Assembly (NCBI GenBank): GCA_019022495.1
Contig: JAFEKR010000036.1
Location: 310,001 to 374,000, forward strand
DNA from: Epichloe hybrida
Taxonomy: Eukaryota > Ascomycota > Sordariomycetes > Hypocreales > Clavicipitaceae
Direction of reading: 5' to 3'
DNA length: 64,000 bases
Under the pieces are notes generated by a model. That model was not told where the DNA came from. It searched no databases and saw only the letters and a program-made list of their open reading frames with translations. Of the stretch, positions 62,287 to 64,000 are shown one piece after another. The translations under genes and the position numbers were made by a program. Numbering within the stretch: position 1 is the first letter of the stretch; every line of letters begins with the position of its first letter.

Positions 62287-63876
62287 TTACTCCGAGCCGT
62301 CCTCTGCCCGGAACGTCACCTCCTTCGCGTTTCTTTGCTTGCCAATCCGCCCGATCCTATCTTTGCCGTCCATCCAGGGCTGCAGGACTTTGGGAATCGC
62401 CACTGTGCCCGTCTTTTCGTCCCACCCGTTCTCCAGCAGCGCTGCAATGATGCGCGGCACGGCCAGTGCGGTTCCGTTGCACGTCCACGGGAATGTCATC
62501 TTGCCGTCGACGCGGGTGCGTGTGGCTAGCCGTCTGGTCTGGTAGCCAGTACACATACTCGACGAGGTGACTTCTCCCCAGCCCTCGTTGATCTGCTGCC
62601 TGCTGGGAAACCACGCTTCGATGTCGACCTTGCGCGTGGCGGAGGCGCCCAGGTCCGTGGCTGGCATCTCCAGTACCCGGCAGTACAGATCAAGGGACTG
62701 CAATATCTCCGTCTGGATATCCAGCATCTCTTCATGGACATCTTCGGCGTCGCGTTCATCGGGGGCTGTCCACGCAAACATTTCTACCTTGGTGAACTCG
62801 TGCACGCGGTAGAGGCCCTTTGTGTCGGCGCCGCGAGCACCAGCCTCGGCGCGGTAGCATCTCGATACGGCGACGCGCTTCAGCGGCAGATCGCCCGCGT
62901 CAATGGTCGTGTTGGCCTTCATGCCGGCGAGGGATATCTCCGACGTCCCCGCGAGGCACATCTCCGGCACGCCCCTTTCCATGTCGGCCTGGGACTGCGC
63001 AATCGAGTACACTTGCTGCTCGCCGTGCTGGTCGCGCGGCTGGAAGCCACAGGCTGCTCCGATGTGGCTGTAGACCATTGTCGGCGGGGCGACCTGCGTC
63101 CAGCCATGTCTAGTAGCCAGGGCGAGGGCATACTGAACAAGAGCCTGTTCGAGTTGCGCCGCCTCGCCAAGCAGGTAGTACCATCCCCAGCCGGACGCGG
63201 TCGCCGCGCCGGAAAAGTCAAACAGGCCCAGCTCAGAACCGATGTGCACGTGGGAGCGCCAGGACGGCGAATCATGAGCCTTGTCGAACTCGGGCGCCTC
63301 GTTGATGTAGCTCAGCAGACGGGGCTCATCGCCCAGAGGCGTTTTTTCGCTCGTCAGGTTGGGGATTTCAAGCGCCAGCGCTTCCATCTCCGCCACGGCC
63401 TCTGCCTCGCCTTTTTCGATGACTGATAGTCGGGCCTTCAGCTGCCTGGCCTCCTCTTGCACCTGGTCCCTGCTCATTTCGCGAAAGCTTATCATGTCGT
63501 CGCCTCTGCTGCTCGTGGCGGGATCGGCGAGAAATTTCCGCAGTAAATTGGACCTTTCTCGTAGGGAGCGGCCTTGCTTTTGAAGGTCCTGCCACTGGGA
63601 ATGTAGTTGAATGATTTTGGCGGGATGTTGCGCTTGCGCTTTGTAATTGCGTTCTTTGCATGTGAACTCGTAGAGCTCTGGGTTTTGACGAATGTCCTTG
63701 ATGTCGATGATGGGTTTGGGCGCCACAGACGGTCGCTTGTTAGCTGCAAAGTTGCGAACTAGGGTGGCCCGCGGCCGCAGCCGAAGTGTGCGACAGCGCA
63801 TGCATGTCAGCGGCCGGTTCATCGTGGTTGACATTTTGAAGTTGGATGCTTCATGATGTTCACGTCGAGCTTTCAT
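62287..63876 (-). CDS. dia4: Seryl-tRNA synthetase, mitochondrial
   Basis: A single exon of 529 codons. It charges tRNA-Ser with serine and, from its leader, probably acts in mitochondria. Residues about 58-185 form the N-terminal helical coiled-coil that binds tRNA. The class II catalytic core follows, with TSEISLAG, motif 2 (about 331-363, starting VAVSRCYRAEAGARG) and motif 3 (about 467-485, NGTALAVPRIIAALLENG). The N-terminus is Arg-rich and hydroxylated (RCRTLRLRPRATLVRNFA), typical of a mitochondrial presequence. The first ATG (63876) adds acidic residues; Met15 (63834) or Met19 (63822) would give a cleaner presequence. Yeast Dia4 is the corresponding mitochondrial enzyme; the cytosolic form has a different N-terminus. 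Confidence 0.95.
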   Translation of the reverse strand: MKARREHHEASNFKMSTTMNRPLTCMRCRTLRLRPRATLVRNFAANKRPSVAPKPIIDIKDIRQNPELYEFTCKERNYKAQAQHPAKIIQLHSQWQDLQKQGRSLRERSNLLRKFLADPATSSRGDDMISFREMSRDQVQEEARQLKARLSVIEKGEAEAVAEMEALALEIPNLTSEKTPLGDEPRLLSYINEAPEFDKAHDSPSWRSHVHIGSELGLFDFSGAATASGWGWYYLLGEAAQLEQALVQYALALATRHGWTQVAPPTMVYSHIGAACGFQPRDQHGEQQVYSIAQSQADMERGVPEMCLAGTSEISLAGMKANTTIDAGDLPLKRVAVSRCYRAEAGARGADTKGLYRVHEFTKVEMFAWTAPDERDAEDVHEEMLDIQTEILQSLDLYCRVLEMPATDLGASATRKVDIEAWFPSRQQINEGWGEVTSSSMCTGYQTRRLATRTRVDGKMTFPWTCNGTALAVPRIIAALLENGWDEKTGTVAIPKVLQPWMDGKDRIGRIGKQRNAKEVTFRAEDGSE

Positions 63877-64000
63877 TTTCAGCCATGTATGTCAGGTGGG
63901 GCTTGGAGGCTTTTTGGGGGGACAGGGGTCTAATGCAATTAACCGATTGCCGTGACTTGACGTACGCAAAGTATCCGAGAAAATCGAACAAAGTCGGAAA
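63877..64000 (-). promoter_or_regulatory. Upstream region of the seryl-tRNA synthetase gene (truncated by the window edge)
   Basis: Noncoding as far as seen. The position makes it the proximal promoter, but no motif is assigned. Confidence 0.4.

Noticed and set aside
62734..63426. 230-codon + frame over the seryl-tRNA synthetase gene
   Set aside because: Antisense shadow of a clear synthetase with motifs 2 and 3.

Overview
The window is filamentous ascomycete DNA (Pezizomycotina). The short GT-AG introns (62-87 bp), the Nrc-2-type kinase and the heavy RIP (repeat-induced point mutation) damage suggest a sordariomycete, perhaps hypocrealean, but that rank is inference. It has two compartments. 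Positions 1 to about 51,450 are an extremely AT-rich block with no intact gene. About 51,450-64,000 is normal-composition DNA with four intact genes. No tRNA, rRNA, CRISPR array or bacterial feature was seen.

The AT block is a nest of RIP-killed LTR retrotransposons. I resolved these by eye from LTR pairs, TG..CA ends and 5-bp target duplications. Copia family A: 3462-10211 (TSD taaga) and 20632-28203 (ctata). Gypsy chromovirus: 12092-18684 (cttaa). Copia family D: 29096-34952 (ttagg). Copia family B: 36918-48607 (cttat), with copia family C at 38638-44872 (gttag) inside it. A second, 5'-truncated family B copy lies in three pieces between 2562 and 19174. A second chromovirus lies in pieces from 19175 to about 48953. 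A gag/protease fragment related to family D is at about 48954-50897. Every element whose coding order can be read points the same way (+). Smaller insertions are two 404-bp foldback elements with 8-bp target duplications (2060-2463 and 49187-49590), an 816-bp solo LTR (25892-26707) and a 68-bp mini-element (32137-32204). The left edge carries a 99-bp tandem array, a TAR microsatellite and an ACTAC hairpin.

The most striking signal is the distribution of RIP inside each element. In all six elements with paired LTRs the outer half of each LTR is spared and the inner half is mutated, so the two LTRs of one element are complementary mosaics with a crossover near mid-LTR.

Gene compartment: a tricalbin-like SMP/C2 membrane-contact protein (51814-55573, +, three exons) sits about 360 bp from the AT block. 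It converges on an AGC kinase of the Nrc-2/Fpk1 type (56569-58764, -, four exons). Next come a C2H2 zinc-finger protein with three 55-residue repeats (59698-61116, -) and mitochondrial seryl-tRNA synthetase (62287-63876, -). The first two have a plausible link, since Fpk1-type kinases act on plasma-membrane flippases and tricalbins are ER-plasma-membrane tethers, but in fungi their adjacency does not imply co-regulation.
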